From: Mucilaginibacter frigoritolerans
Lineage (GTDB): Bacteria; Bacteroidota; Bacteroidia; Sphingobacteriales; Sphingobacteriaceae
Direction: 5' to 3'
DNA: 64,000 nt
NCBI RefSeq assembly: GCF_007830615.1
Contig: NZ_VLLI01000003.1
Span: forward strand, 62,001 to 126,000
The notes under the pieces: model-generated
Databases searched by the model: none
The model's input: only the letters and a program-made list of their open reading frames with translations
Told to the model about the DNA's origin: nothing
Shown: piece by piece, positions 1 through 6,830 of the stretch
Layout: every line of letters starts with the position of its first letter
Numbering within the stretch: position 1 is the stretch's first letter
Position numbers and translations under genes: made by a program

Positions 1-440
1 GCAAGGAGGATGTTTTACACTCCCTGTTGATGGATTATATAAAGGTAAGTGTTGACGATCTGATACATAGCAACACACCCGAAATGGATGAAGAAGCACA
101 TTTAAACGTGCTGATCATGAAAACCTGCCGGTTGAGCTACACCATTTGCAATGAATTTATTGGTTGGGATTTTATCCGCGAGTCAGCCAATTCGCAGGAT
201 TTTTTAAAGAACCTTTCTAACGAACTGGAAGAAATGCTGGTGAATGCATTTTCTCAGTTAAGCGATCTGCGCAAGCAGGAAAACTACCTGCAACGCCTTC
301 GTTTTTTAATTAAATGCAGCAAAAGCATCGTATTTAGCTTCGCTTTTACCTCTGTAAGTGATTCCGATGTTCGTAAAAATTTTGTTTCATTTCAAAAAGA
401 GATACTGCCATACCTGGTAAAGGCGGCGATTACGATTTGA
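1..440 (+). CDS. C-terminal part of an unrecognised protein, cut by the left window edge
   Basis: The frame is open from base 3 to the stop at 438-440, so this is probably the end of a longer gene rather than a complete one. An internal TTG at 27 followed by ATG at 30 could start a short version, but codons upstream of it are also open. The visible 146 residues look all-helical and charged (EEAHLNVLIMK, LSNELEEMLVNAF, LRKQENYLQRLRFL), with no signal peptide or membrane segment. I recognise no family. An AT-rich inverted-repeat-like spacer follows the stop directly. Confidence 0.55.
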   Translation, partial: KEDVLHSLLMDYIKVSVDDLIHSNTPEMDEEAHLNVLIMKTCRLSYTICNEFIGWDFIRESANSQDFLKNLSNELEEMLVNAFSQLSDLRKQENYLQRLRFLIKCSKSIVFSFAFTSVSDSDVRKNFVSFQKEILPYLVKAAITI

Positions 441-568
441 TGTTGAAATTCGGATATTCGATTTCGGATTTAATTATTTTACTATTTAGTCTTTCTGATT
501 ATTACAGGCAAATTCCAATCATTCTTAAATTCTATAAATTCGAGTTCAGACAGTAATTTCAAAATTAT
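441..568. repeat. Intergenic spacer with ATTTCGGATTT-type repeat word
   Basis: The first part (about 444-474) contains the 13-mer CGATTTCGGATTT at 459-471. Its reverse complement AAATCCGAAATCG occurs exactly at 24829-24841, and close relatives occur at 44879-44988. The rest of the spacer is AT-rich with no visible gene until the promoter of the next operon. Confidence 0.5.
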
Positions 569-618
569 TTGCATTATCCAAACATTATTATTTACTTTGA
601 ATAACAAAGTACTTTTAA
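568..618 (+). promoter_or_regulatory. Promoter with overlapping 17-bp palindromic operator, creD-locus copy 1
   Basis: A Bacteroidetes-type promoter is visible: TTTG at 568-571, a 20-bp spacer, then TTACTTTG at 592-599, which matches TAnnTTTG in 7 of 8 positions. A perfect inverted repeat, ACTTTG-AATAA-CAAAGT (594-610), overlaps the -7 element and the expected transcription start. The same arms, with the same trailing ACTTTTAA, recur before creD (1815-1831). The placement suggests repression by the winged-helix regulator encoded at 1263-1568; that link is inferred. Confidence 0.65.
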
Positions 619-1266
619 GTGAAAGAAAACGAAATACAGGACGAACTTTCAACCATCCGCAACCTGATGGAACGCTCGTCAAAGTTTATATCCCTTAGTG
701 GGCTATCCGGAATCTTAGCAGGGGTTTACGCCTTAATCGGGGCTGCAATAGCTTACCGTTTTATCTACTCCAAAATTTCGGAGATCCCTCCTGATTTTGA
801 CCACGATTTAACAAAAGCTTTTTTTTATGATGGCGATATTCACACAGCCACCCTATTTTTGTTGTCAGTCGCTTTTGTAATATTGATAGCGTCAATCGGC
901 ACAGGTATTTATCTTACTGCTCGCAAAGCAAAGCAAAAAAGCCAACCCATTTGGGGCAATACCAGTCGCGCATTATTATTTCACCTAGCTACACCCTTAA
1001 TTACCGGTGGCTTATTGATCCTGGTATTTATCAGTCCTGGGTACTATGGTGTTATTGCTCCGCTTTGCCTTATCTTTTACGGGTTGTCGTTGTTTAGTGC
1101 CAGCAGTTTCACTTTTACCCTGGTAAAATACCTTGGCCTGTGCGAAATAATTTTAGGCCTCATTAATGCTTGTTTACCCACTTACGGATTATTATTTTGG
1201 GCCATTGGTTTCGGCGTGCTGCACATTGTTTACGGCACTATAATGCATTTTAAATACGACAGGTGA
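619..1266 (+). CDS. Multi-pass membrane protein of the creD locus, function unknown
   Basis: A 215-residue protein with a short charged N-terminal helix (residues 1-22) and five or six hydrophobic segments (about 26-48, 76-100, 117-139, 143-162, 168-185, 190-208). The start is GTG at 619, only 8 bases after the operator, so the mRNA leader must be very short; the next in-frame ATG (667) would remove the conserved-looking NEIQDELSTIRNLMERS segment. The gene overlaps the winged-helix regulator gene by 4 bases (GTGA), which shows translational coupling. No catalytic motif is visible. It is probably a sensor or partner of the regulator or of CreD, by context only. Confidence 0.8.
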   Translation: MKENEIQDELSTIRNLMERSSKFISLSGLSGILAGVYALIGAAIAYRFIYSKISEIPPDFDHDLTKAFFYDGDIHTATLFLLSVAFVILIASIGTGIYLTARKAKQKSQPIWGNTSRALLFHLATPLITGGLLILVFISPGYYGVIAPLCLIFYGLSLFSASSFTFTLVKYLGLCEIILGLINACLPTYGLLFWAIGFGVLHIVYGTIMHFKYDR

Positions 1267-1568
1267 AAGTTCCCTTCGAAAAATTAGATAAAGCCTTTGA
1301 GAACCGCCTGCGGTTGCAGATCATGAGTGTACTGGTGGTGAATGACCGCTATGACTTTAACTCACTTAAAGAATTGCTGGATACAACAGATGGCAACCTT
1401 GCATCGCACCTGAAAGGATTGGAAAAGGAGGAATATATTGTGGTACACAAGGCTTTTTTAGGCCGCAAGCCTAATACCACTTATGAATCGACCGAAAAAG
1501 GAAAAAAGGCTTTTAAGCAGCACCTGGATGCTTTGGAACAGTTAATTAAACAGCAGAAAAATAAATAG
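1263..1568 (+). CDS. Winged-helix transcriptional regulator (HTH_34 / MarR-ArsR-like)
   Basis: A 101-residue, single-domain DNA-binding protein. Residues about 32-56 form the helix-turn-helix (DFNSLKELLDTTDGNLASHL), and residues 65-80 (GRKPNTTYESTEKG) form the wing typical of the winged-helix HTH_34 family. It starts at GTG 1263, overlapping the stop of the membrane-protein gene. There are no cysteines for metal sensing and no receiver domain, so the signal is not evident; the neighbouring membrane protein may supply it. It is the obvious candidate to bind the two identical palindromes at 594-610 and 1815-1831, giving autoregulation plus control of creD. Confidence 0.88.
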   Translation: MKVPFEKLDKAFENRLRLQIMSVLVVNDRYDFNSLKELLDTTDGNLASHLKGLEKEEYIVVHKAFLGRKPNTTYESTEKGKKAFKQHLDALEQLIKQQKNK

Positions 1569-1589
1569 TGACCATTTAAATTTAAAGCG

Positions 1590-1799
1590 ATGGACAAAAA
1601 TCAATTACTACACATTGTGAGGTATGCAACCATGAGCGGCAATATCCTGATCATTTTCTGGATACTTTTTAATGCCATGTACGAGGGATTTAAAGGTACC
1701 CTTCCCGAAAAAATTTCCTTTATTGTAGTGATAAGCCTTTTGGTAACCAATACCTGGTTGTTATTGAATAAAGCAAAAAACACACAAAAGCTAAACTAA
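1590..1799 (+). CDS. Small two-helix membrane protein in the creD locus
   Basis: A 69-residue protein with two hydrophobic segments (about residues 16-31 and 42-58) joined by a charged loop, and a Lys/Asn-rich C-terminal tail. It lies 21 bp after the regulator gene on the same strand and 52 bp before creD, so it is probably co-transcribed with the regulator. I recognise no family. The opposite-strand frame here is a shadow. Confidence 0.65.
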   Translation: MDKNQLLHIVRYATMSGNILIIFWILFNAMYEGFKGTLPEKISFIVVISLLVTNTWLLLNKAKNTQKLN

Positions 1800-1812
1800 T
1801 TTTTTTATCCAT

Positions 1813-1840
1813 TTACTTTGAAATGCAAAGTACTTTTAAA
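1813..1840 (+). promoter_or_regulatory. 17-bp palindromic operator and -7 element before creD, copy 2
   Basis: ACTTTG-AAATG-CAAAGT (1815-1831) is a perfect inverted repeat with the same arms, the same 5-bp spacing and the same following ACTTTTAA as the copy at 594-610. TTACTTTG at 1813-1820 is the likely -7 element. No clear -33 TTG is present 19-21 bp upstream. creD starts 20 bp further on. Confidence 0.65.
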
Positions 1841-1851
1841 ATAACAAAAAC

Positions 1852-3192
1852 ATGACAGAACAATCAATTGAAAAGCACAACAAATGGTATCAGGATTCTA
1901 TTTTAATTAAGTCCTGTGTTATCACTATCCTAATTTTAGTTTTACTTATCCCATCGGTATGGATTCAGGGTCTTATAACGGACCGTGAGGGTTATCAGCA
2001 GGACAATATTAATAGTGTATCTGATAAATGGTCGGGTAAACAGCTCATAAATGGGCCTGTATTAATGATTCCATTTAAAAAAGAAATCACAGTAACAAAT
2101 AGCGACAATAAAGCGATCACACATGAAGTAATACAAACTTTGTACTTGCTGCCACAAAACCTGAAAATTAAAGCTGATATTAAAACACAGTATTTTCAAT
2201 ATGGTATTTATGACGCAATCGTCTATAATTCAAAGGTGGGCATAGAGGGAAGTTTTGATAAACCAGATTTAAACCAGTTGGGTATTAGCAGTGATGCAAT
2301 AATGTATGATAAAGCACGCCTTGTATTTGGTCTGTCAGATCTGAAAGGGTTAAAGAATAATCCTTCAATAATTATTCAAGGTCATCAATTTACACCCGAA
2401 CCTGCAATTGATGACAAACTACCATTCGACAAGGGATTGCAGGTTAACTTTGAGCTTCCTAAAGACCAAAGTTTTACTTTCAGTTATCAGCTAGACCTGA
2501 AAGGCAGCAATGAGCTTAATTTTTTACATACCGGCAAAACAACTGATGTTGAAATTAATAGCGATTGGAGCAACCCTGGTTTTAATGGTCGCTATTTGCC
2601 CGATACACGCACTGTTTCGCAAACCGGATTCAATGCCAAATGGCACCTGCTTTATTACAATCGGCCATTCCCGCAACAATGGGTAAATGATAAAACAATT
2701 TTAAATAGTAATAAAGAAGTAAAGGAAGCCCTTTTTGGTGTAAAGCTACAGTTGCCCATTGATCAGTATCGTAAAATACTCAGGACAACCAAGTATTCAA
2801 CACTTATTATACTGCTTACTTTTGTGTCATTGTTTCTTACGGAACTTATCAAAAAGCAATCCATTCATTTATTCAACTATATTCTTATTGGTGCAGCAAT
2901 GGTTGTTTACTATACCCTATTGCTATCATTTAGCGAACAAATAGGATACAATTATGCATATCTGCTTGCTTCTGCATCAACCATTATATTAATTTCCTTG
3001 TTTACATCTTCGCTATTAAAAAACAGAAATGTAGCAGCATTATTTGCTGTAATACTTACGGTCTTTTATGGCTTTATCTTCATCATTATTCAGTTGGAAG
3101 AACTGTCTTTACTGTTTGGAAGTATTGCATTGTTCGTTGTTGTAGCTATGCTGATGTATTTCTCAAGAAAAATTAACTGGAATAACCACTAA
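1852..3192 (+). CDS. creD: CreD-family inner-membrane protein
   Basis: A 446-residue protein with one N-terminal membrane helix (about residues 20-42), a large periplasmic region with the family's SVSDKWSGKQLINGPVLMIP segment near residues 55-75, and a C-terminal bundle of about five membrane helices from residue 312 on. This layout and length fit CreD (PF06123). In enterobacteria CreD belongs to the CreBC regulon and affects envelope integrity and colicin tolerance; its molecular activity is unknown. Here it is linked to a winged-helix regulator instead of a two-component system, and has its own copy of the shared operator. A terminator hairpin follows directly. Confidence 0.9.
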   Translation: MTEQSIEKHNKWYQDSILIKSCVITILILVLLIPSVWIQGLITDREGYQQDNINSVSDKWSGKQLINGPVLMIPFKKEITVTNSDNKAITHEVIQTLYLLPQNLKIKADIKTQYFQYGIYDAIVYNSKVGIEGSFDKPDLNQLGISSDAIMYDKARLVFGLSDLKGLKNNPSIIIQGHQFTPEPAIDDKLPFDKGLQVNFELPKDQSFTFSYQLDLKGSNELNFLHTGKTTDVEINSDWSNPGFNGRYLPDTRTVSQTGFNAKWHLLYYNRPFPQQWVNDKTILNSNKEVKEALFGVKLQLPIDQYRKILRTTKYSTLIILLTFVSLFLTELIKKQSIHLFNYILIGAAMVVYYTLLLSFSEQIGYNYAYLLASASTIILISLFTSSLLKNRNVAALFAVILTVFYGFIFIIIQLEELSLLFGSIALFVVVAMLMYFSRKINWNNH

Positions 3193-3203
3193 ACCTGAAA
3201 CAT

Positions 3204-3234
3204 GGCGGGGGAAGTTATTCCCTGCCTGTTTTTT
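3204..3234 (+). terminator. Rho-independent terminator of the creD operon
   Basis: The arms 3204-3213 (GGCGGGGGAA) and 3218-3226 (TTCCCTGCC) pair with one bulged G and one G-U pair around a GTTA loop, followed by TGTTTTTT. It lies 12 bp after the creD stop. An ATG at 3202 sits on the 5' edge of the stem and is therefore an unlikely start codon. Confidence 0.7.
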
Positions 3235-3252
3235 AAATTAGCTACTTACCTA

Positions 3253-3639
3253 ATGGCCATTAATACATTTGCTTACAGCTTAAAAGTTTGGTTAACCAGC
3301 ATTTCAATTGCCCCAATATCATTCTTGGTATTTCTATTTTGCACTGATCCCCCGAACTTTGAAAAGGACTTAATCGGTTCGTTGTCTGCCATAATTTTGA
3401 TGCATTTAGTTATCATTCTTCTTGAATTTATTTTTTCTTTCATTACCTGGTTAATTTTCTGGCTAACCATATACCTGATTACAATTTCTTCAATCCAAAC
3501 AAAAAATAAAATCTGGGCAATTTTCATTGCCGGCATTTGTTTGAGTACAGCTACGGGTTTAGTCATGTCATCAGCTGGCTTTTTCGGGTCTGACTATACA
3601 TTATTGTCCTTAACAGCGGGCAATTGCGTTTGTATCTGA
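3253..3639 (+). CDS. Small hydrophobic membrane protein, unknown function
   Basis: The frame runs from 3202, but the first 17 codons overlap the creD terminator stem and T-run, so ATG 3253 is the preferred start (128 residues). Four strongly hydrophobic segments are visible (about residues 14-30, 42-65, 66-85 and 90-110 of the shorter form). Phe, Ile, Leu and Thr dominate. No family is recognised, no promoter is clear and codon bias is weak, so this may be a poorly conserved or lineage-specific gene. Confidence 0.4.
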   Translation: MAINTFAYSLKVWLTSISIAPISFLVFLFCTDPPNFEKDLIGSLSAIILMHLVIILLEFIFSFITWLIFWLTIYLITISSIQTKNKIWAIFIAGICLSTATGLVMSSAGFFGSDYTLLSLTAGNCVCI

Positions 3640-3706
3640 TTAGGAACATGGTATTATAGATCGACTATTATCCAAATTGATATTTAAAAATTATTTCAAA
3701 ATACCA

Positions 3707-3738
3707 TTTTGGTTTTTGGTATATATTTACGTAATTTG
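3707..3738 (+). promoter_or_regulatory. Candidate promoter for the 37-codon ORF
   Basis: TTTTGG at 3707-3712, a 19-bp spacer, then GTAATTTG at 3731-3738 resemble the Bacteroidetes TTG/TAnnTTTG promoter. ATACCA (3701-3706) and TGGTAT (3717-3722) form an inverted repeat around the -33 element. The 340-bp gap 3640-3979 otherwise contains only the short ORF that follows and the rlmD promoter. Confidence 0.35.
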
Positions 3739-3760
3739 TTATTATTAAAAGCACAAATCT

Positions 3761-3874
3761 ATGAGTACTGAGCTATTAGAATTTTCAGACATGATAGATG
3801 AGCAATTTAATTTTACAGAATTACAAATAGAGGACGAGAACTTTTGGGAATTGGTGGTAAACCTGTTTATTTAA
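3761..3874 (+). CDS. Possible 37-residue acidic small protein
   Basis: ATG 3761 to TAA 3872-3874 encodes an acidic peptide that begins MSTELLEFSDMIDEQF and ends ENFWELVVNLFI. It lies 22 bp after a plausible promoter. It has no signal peptide, Gly-Gly leader or cysteine. It is shorter than common ORF-length cut-offs and could be a small regulatory or leader peptide, or a chance frame. I cannot assign a function. Confidence 0.35.
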   Translation: MSTELLEFSDMIDEQFNFTELQIEDENFWELVVNLFI

Positions 3875-3964
3875 TTGCTGAACTATTAAGCTGTGGTCGC
3901 CTTAAAAAAGGCGGGTAAAATGCTTTTGCTCCTTCCCTCCCATTTCACATTCAATAAATACCCT

Positions 3965-3972
3965 TAACTTTG
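3965..3972 (+). promoter_or_regulatory. -7 promoter element of rlmD
   Basis: TAACTTTG matches TAnnTTTG exactly and ends 7 bp before the ATG at 3980, which implies a nearly leaderless mRNA. No TTG is seen at the expected -33 distance. Confidence 0.5.
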
Positions 3973-3979
3973 CAGGCTG

Positions 3980-5386
3980 ATGAATAAAGCTGCTAAAAAT
4001 AAGTTTTTTGAAAACGTAACGATTATTGACATAGCCGAAGAAGGCAAAGGCGTAGGTAAAGCCGATGATTTTGTACTTTTTGTAGATAAAGCCATACCTG
4101 GTGATATTGCCGACGTGCAGGTTTATAAAAGCAAAAAGAACTTTGGCGAAGGTAAAATAACCGAACTTAAAAAACCATCCGAATACCGTACCCAACCATT
4201 TTGCGAACACTTTGGCACCTGCGGTGGCTGCAAATGGCAGCACATGACTTATGAAGCGCAGTTAAAATTCAAACAAAAATCAGTTACTGATGCACTGGGC
4301 CGCATAGCTAAGATCGATGTGGATGGCATGCTGCCGATACTTCCCTCGCCCGAAGATAAATACTATCGTAACAAGCTGGAATATACTTTCTCCAACAAAC
4401 GCTGGCTGTATGATGGTGAAAGCCGCGATAATGAAGAGCTGAACATGAATGCCCTGGGTTTTCACATCCCTGGTCGTTTTGATAAAATATTGGATGTAAA
4501 CCATTGCTGGTTACAGGCTGAACCTTCAAACACGCTAAGAAACAGCATCCGCGAGTTTGTGATAGCCAACGGCTACAGTTTTTACGATCTGAAAGCACAT
4601 AGCGGTGCTTTGCGTAACCTTATTGTCCGCACTTCATCAACCGGCGAAGTGATGGTGATTGTAGTTTTTGGATATGCAAATGAGGAAGAAGTAAATAAGC
4701 TGATGGCGTTTATCGACAAAGGTTTCCCGCAAATTACTTCGTTGCTGTATATCATCAACCAAAAAAAGAACGATACCATTTTTGACCAGGATGTAATTGC
4801 CTATAAAGGCCCTGAATATATTTACGAAGAAATGGAAGGCATCCGTTTCCGCATCGGGCCAAAATCATTTTACCAAACCAACTCTGTACAGGCCCTGCAC
4901 CTTTATGAAATAACCCGTAATTTTGCTGATTTTAAAGGCAATGAGCTAGTATACGATCTTTATACCGGCGCGGGCACTATTGCTAACTTTGTGGCCCGTA
5001 AGGTGCGCGAGGTGGTGGGTATTGAATATGTACCTTCTGCTATTGAGGATGCTAAAATCAATTCGGCTATTAACAATATCACCAACACCAAATTTTATGC
5101 CGGTGATATGAAAGATGTACTGGCACCTGATTTTGTGGCAGCAAACGGCAAACCGGATGTGATCATTACCGATCCACCGCGTGCAGGCATGCACCCTGAT
5201 GTGGTTAACCGCCTAATGGAAATTGAAGCCCCTAAAATTGTTTACGTAAGCTGCAATGCCGCTACACAGGCCCGCGACCTGTTGGTATTAAAGGAAAAAT
5301 ACGATACTGTGAAAATACAACCGGTCGACATGTTTCCACATACCCAACACGTGGAAAACGTGGTATTACTGGTCTTAAAAGGTTAA
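3980..5386 (+). CDS. rlmD: 23S rRNA (uracil-1939-C5)-methyltransferase RlmD (RumA)
   Basis: A 468-residue, SAM-dependent methyltransferase predicted to make m5U in 23S rRNA. An N-terminal TRAM RNA-binding domain covers about residues 8-65. The iron-sulfur cysteines are C75, C81, C84 (CEHFGTCGGC) and C176. The SAM site is YDLYTGAGT near 325-333, followed by DPPRAGMH (398-405). The catalytic cysteine is C425 (VSCNAATQARDL), and the general base is E459 in HTQHVE. All RumA-type key residues are present. A TrmA/RlmC relative is possible, but the 4Fe-4S cysteines favour RlmD. It is followed by two hypothetical genes on the same strand. Confidence 0.93.
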   Translation: MNKAAKNKFFENVTIIDIAEEGKGVGKADDFVLFVDKAIPGDIADVQVYKSKKNFGEGKITELKKPSEYRTQPFCEHFGTCGGCKWQHMTYEAQLKFKQKSVTDALGRIAKIDVDGMLPILPSPEDKYYRNKLEYTFSNKRWLYDGESRDNEELNMNALGFHIPGRFDKILDVNHCWLQAEPSNTLRNSIREFVIANGYSFYDLKAHSGALRNLIVRTSSTGEVMVIVVFGYANEEEVNKLMAFIDKGFPQITSLLYIINQKKNDTIFDQDVIAYKGPEYIYEEMEGIRFRIGPKSFYQTNSVQALHLYEITRNFADFKGNELVYDLYTGAGTIANFVARKVREVVGIEYVPSAIEDAKINSAINNITNTKFYAGDMKDVLAPDFVAANGKPDVIITDPPRAGMHPDVVNRLMEIEAPKIVYVSCNAATQARDLLVLKEKYDTVKIQPVDMFPHTQHVENVVLLVLKG

Positions 5387-5457
5387 TAGTTCATTATCAA
5401 TTGCAGTATAACAATTCAATCAACAAATCTGTTTAATCTTATAAATCGGCGTTCATA

Positions 5458-5856
5458 ATGGAACCGGAAGAATTACTTAACGAAGAAAGAAATAACGAGG
5501 GCGCAAAAAAGGAAAGCCCGCTGCTGAGTTTGGAGAAAGATCTGAAATTCTTTAACGAATCTATCCGTGAGGTGTCAGTAGAAATTATGGTTGAAGGACT
5601 TTCTGCCTATCCTATCTTTATAGCCCACCAGCATGAACTAAGCTTAGGTGAGATGATCCTTAACCGTTATGACCTGAATACCGAATGGAGCATCCATGCC
5701 TCTACCCTGGAAGAGTTTGTAGAAAAAGGCGTAATTAAAGAAATACTGAAGGACCGCTTCATCAATTCGTACAAAAACCCGCACGACTTTATGTGCGTAT
5801 TTGTAGTGACTCCCGAAGGTGCTAATTTTGTTTATTATCCTTACGTGAAGGAATAA
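5458..5856 (+). CDS. Conserved-looking acidic hypothetical protein
   Basis: A 132-residue cytosolic protein. Residues 1-25 are a highly charged, probably disordered start rich in Glu, Asn and Lys. The rest reads as one alpha/beta domain (VSVEIMVEGLSAYPIFIAHQ, then MILNRYDLN, and MCVFVVTPEGANFVYYPY at the end). No signal peptide or catalytic motif is recognised. It starts 71 bp after rlmD and ends 7 bp before the next small gene, so these two are probably co-transcribed. I cannot name the family. Confidence 0.75.
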   Translation: MEPEELLNEERNNEGAKKESPLLSLEKDLKFFNESIREVSVEIMVEGLSAYPIFIAHQHELSLGEMILNRYDLNTEWSIHASTLEEFVEKGVIKEILKDRFINSYKNPHDFMCVFVVTPEGANFVYYPYVKE

Positions 5857-5863
5857 TCCCAAT

Positions 5864-6175
5864 ATGGACTATTTCATTATTCTTTTAGTGTACCTTTTAT
5901 ATCTAATGGCATCCTTTTATTTCAGGATAAAAATGATCAGGTTAAAATCACCCTGGTTGGTATTTTTATTTGTGATACTCTATTTTTATGCTACCTATTT
6001 GTATTTTGATATACTTAATGAAACTCATCAAACATTAAGAGATCATCATATTTATATTGATTTTGGACATGCTTCGTTATTATTAGTAATCGCTTTTTTA
6101 ATTTGTATGATAACAGGTGTTATTACAACCATTAGTATTATCACAGCAAGAGCCAATAAAAAAATCTCCAATTAA
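5864..6175 (+). CDS. Small multi-pass membrane protein, unknown
   Basis: A 103-residue protein with three hydrophobic stretches (about residues 2-22, 29-49 and 68-95) separated by short charged loops; the loop at 52-67 (NETHQTLRDHHIYIDF) carries three His. It lies 7 bp after the acidic hypothetical gene. It has no recognised family. AT-rich codon use resembles the creD-locus genes more than rlmD. Confidence 0.55.
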   Translation: MDYFIILLVYLLYLMASFYFRIKMIRLKSPWLVFLFVILYFYATYLYFDILNETHQTLRDHHIYIDFGHASLLLVIAFLICMITGVITTISIITARANKKISN

Positions 6176-6241
6176 AGAAATCTAAATAAGCGGTACTTTC
6201 TTCATTTATCATTAATTTTAGCTTTTTAACGTTTTAGCAAA

Positions 6242-6751
6242 ATGACTGAAAAACATCTTCTCATATTAAACCACCAGCAGATACAGCAAAAGATTGACCG
6301 TATTGCCTACCAGATACTGGAAGATAATTTTGATGAAGAAGAGATCCTGATTGCAGGTATACTTCCCAGCGGTGATAAAATTGCGCATCGCATAAAAGAC
6401 ATCCTGGATGGAATTGCTCCCTTTAAAAGTAAATTTATTGGCATTGAGCTTGACAAGCAAAGCAGCAGCCTTAAAGCAACTATTGATTTTGATGTAAATG
6501 ATTGCAGCAACAAAGTGGTTATTTTGGTTGACGATGTATTAAACAGTGGTAAAACCCTTGCCTATGGCTTTGGTGTTTTCCGTGATGTACCACTCAAAAA
6601 GCTTCGTACAGCAGTTTTGATTGACCGCAACCATAAAAAGTTCCCCATGATTACCGATTTTGCCGGTATGGCCCTCTCCACCGTATTAAAAGAACATGTA
6701 GATGTTGTGTTGGATGAAGAAGGTGAAGAAGATGGCGTTTATTTAAGATAA
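6242..6751 (+). CDS. Type I phosphoribosyltransferase, PyrR-like
   Basis: A 169-residue protein with the PRPP-binding loop VVILVDDVLNSGKT at residues 92-105, including the two acidic residues and the SGKT turn. The early LIAGILPSGDKIAHRI segment resembles the PPi loop of the PyrR/Hpt group. Length and motif fit PyrR-type uracil phosphoribosyltransferases or regulators, but no pyr genes or binding site are next to it, so the substrate base (uracil, xanthine or another) is undetermined. A bidirectional terminator follows. Confidence 0.8.
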   Translation: MTEKHLLILNHQQIQQKIDRIAYQILEDNFDEEEILIAGILPSGDKIAHRIKDILDGIAPFKSKFIGIELDKQSSSLKATIDFDVNDCSNKVVILVDDVLNSGKTLAYGFGVFRDVPLKKLRTAVLIDRNHKKFPMITDFAGMALSTVLKEHVDVVLDEEGEEDGVYLR

Positions 6752-6775
6752 CCTGATAAACATTTCGACCTAAAT

Positions 6776-6815
6776 AAAAATGGCCCGTTGATTTATTCAA
6801 CTGGCCATTTCTATT
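6776..6815. terminator. Bidirectional terminator between convergent genes
   Basis: The stem is AAATGGCC (6778-6785) plus GTTGA (6787-6791), pairing with TCAAC (6797-6801) and GGCCATTT (6803-6810) with one C/T mismatch. On the minus strand it ends in TTTTTATTT, serving the TonB-type receptor gene; on the plus strand the T-tract is weaker. Confidence 0.65.
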
Positions 6816-6830
6816 TAAATGTGATTGTTT

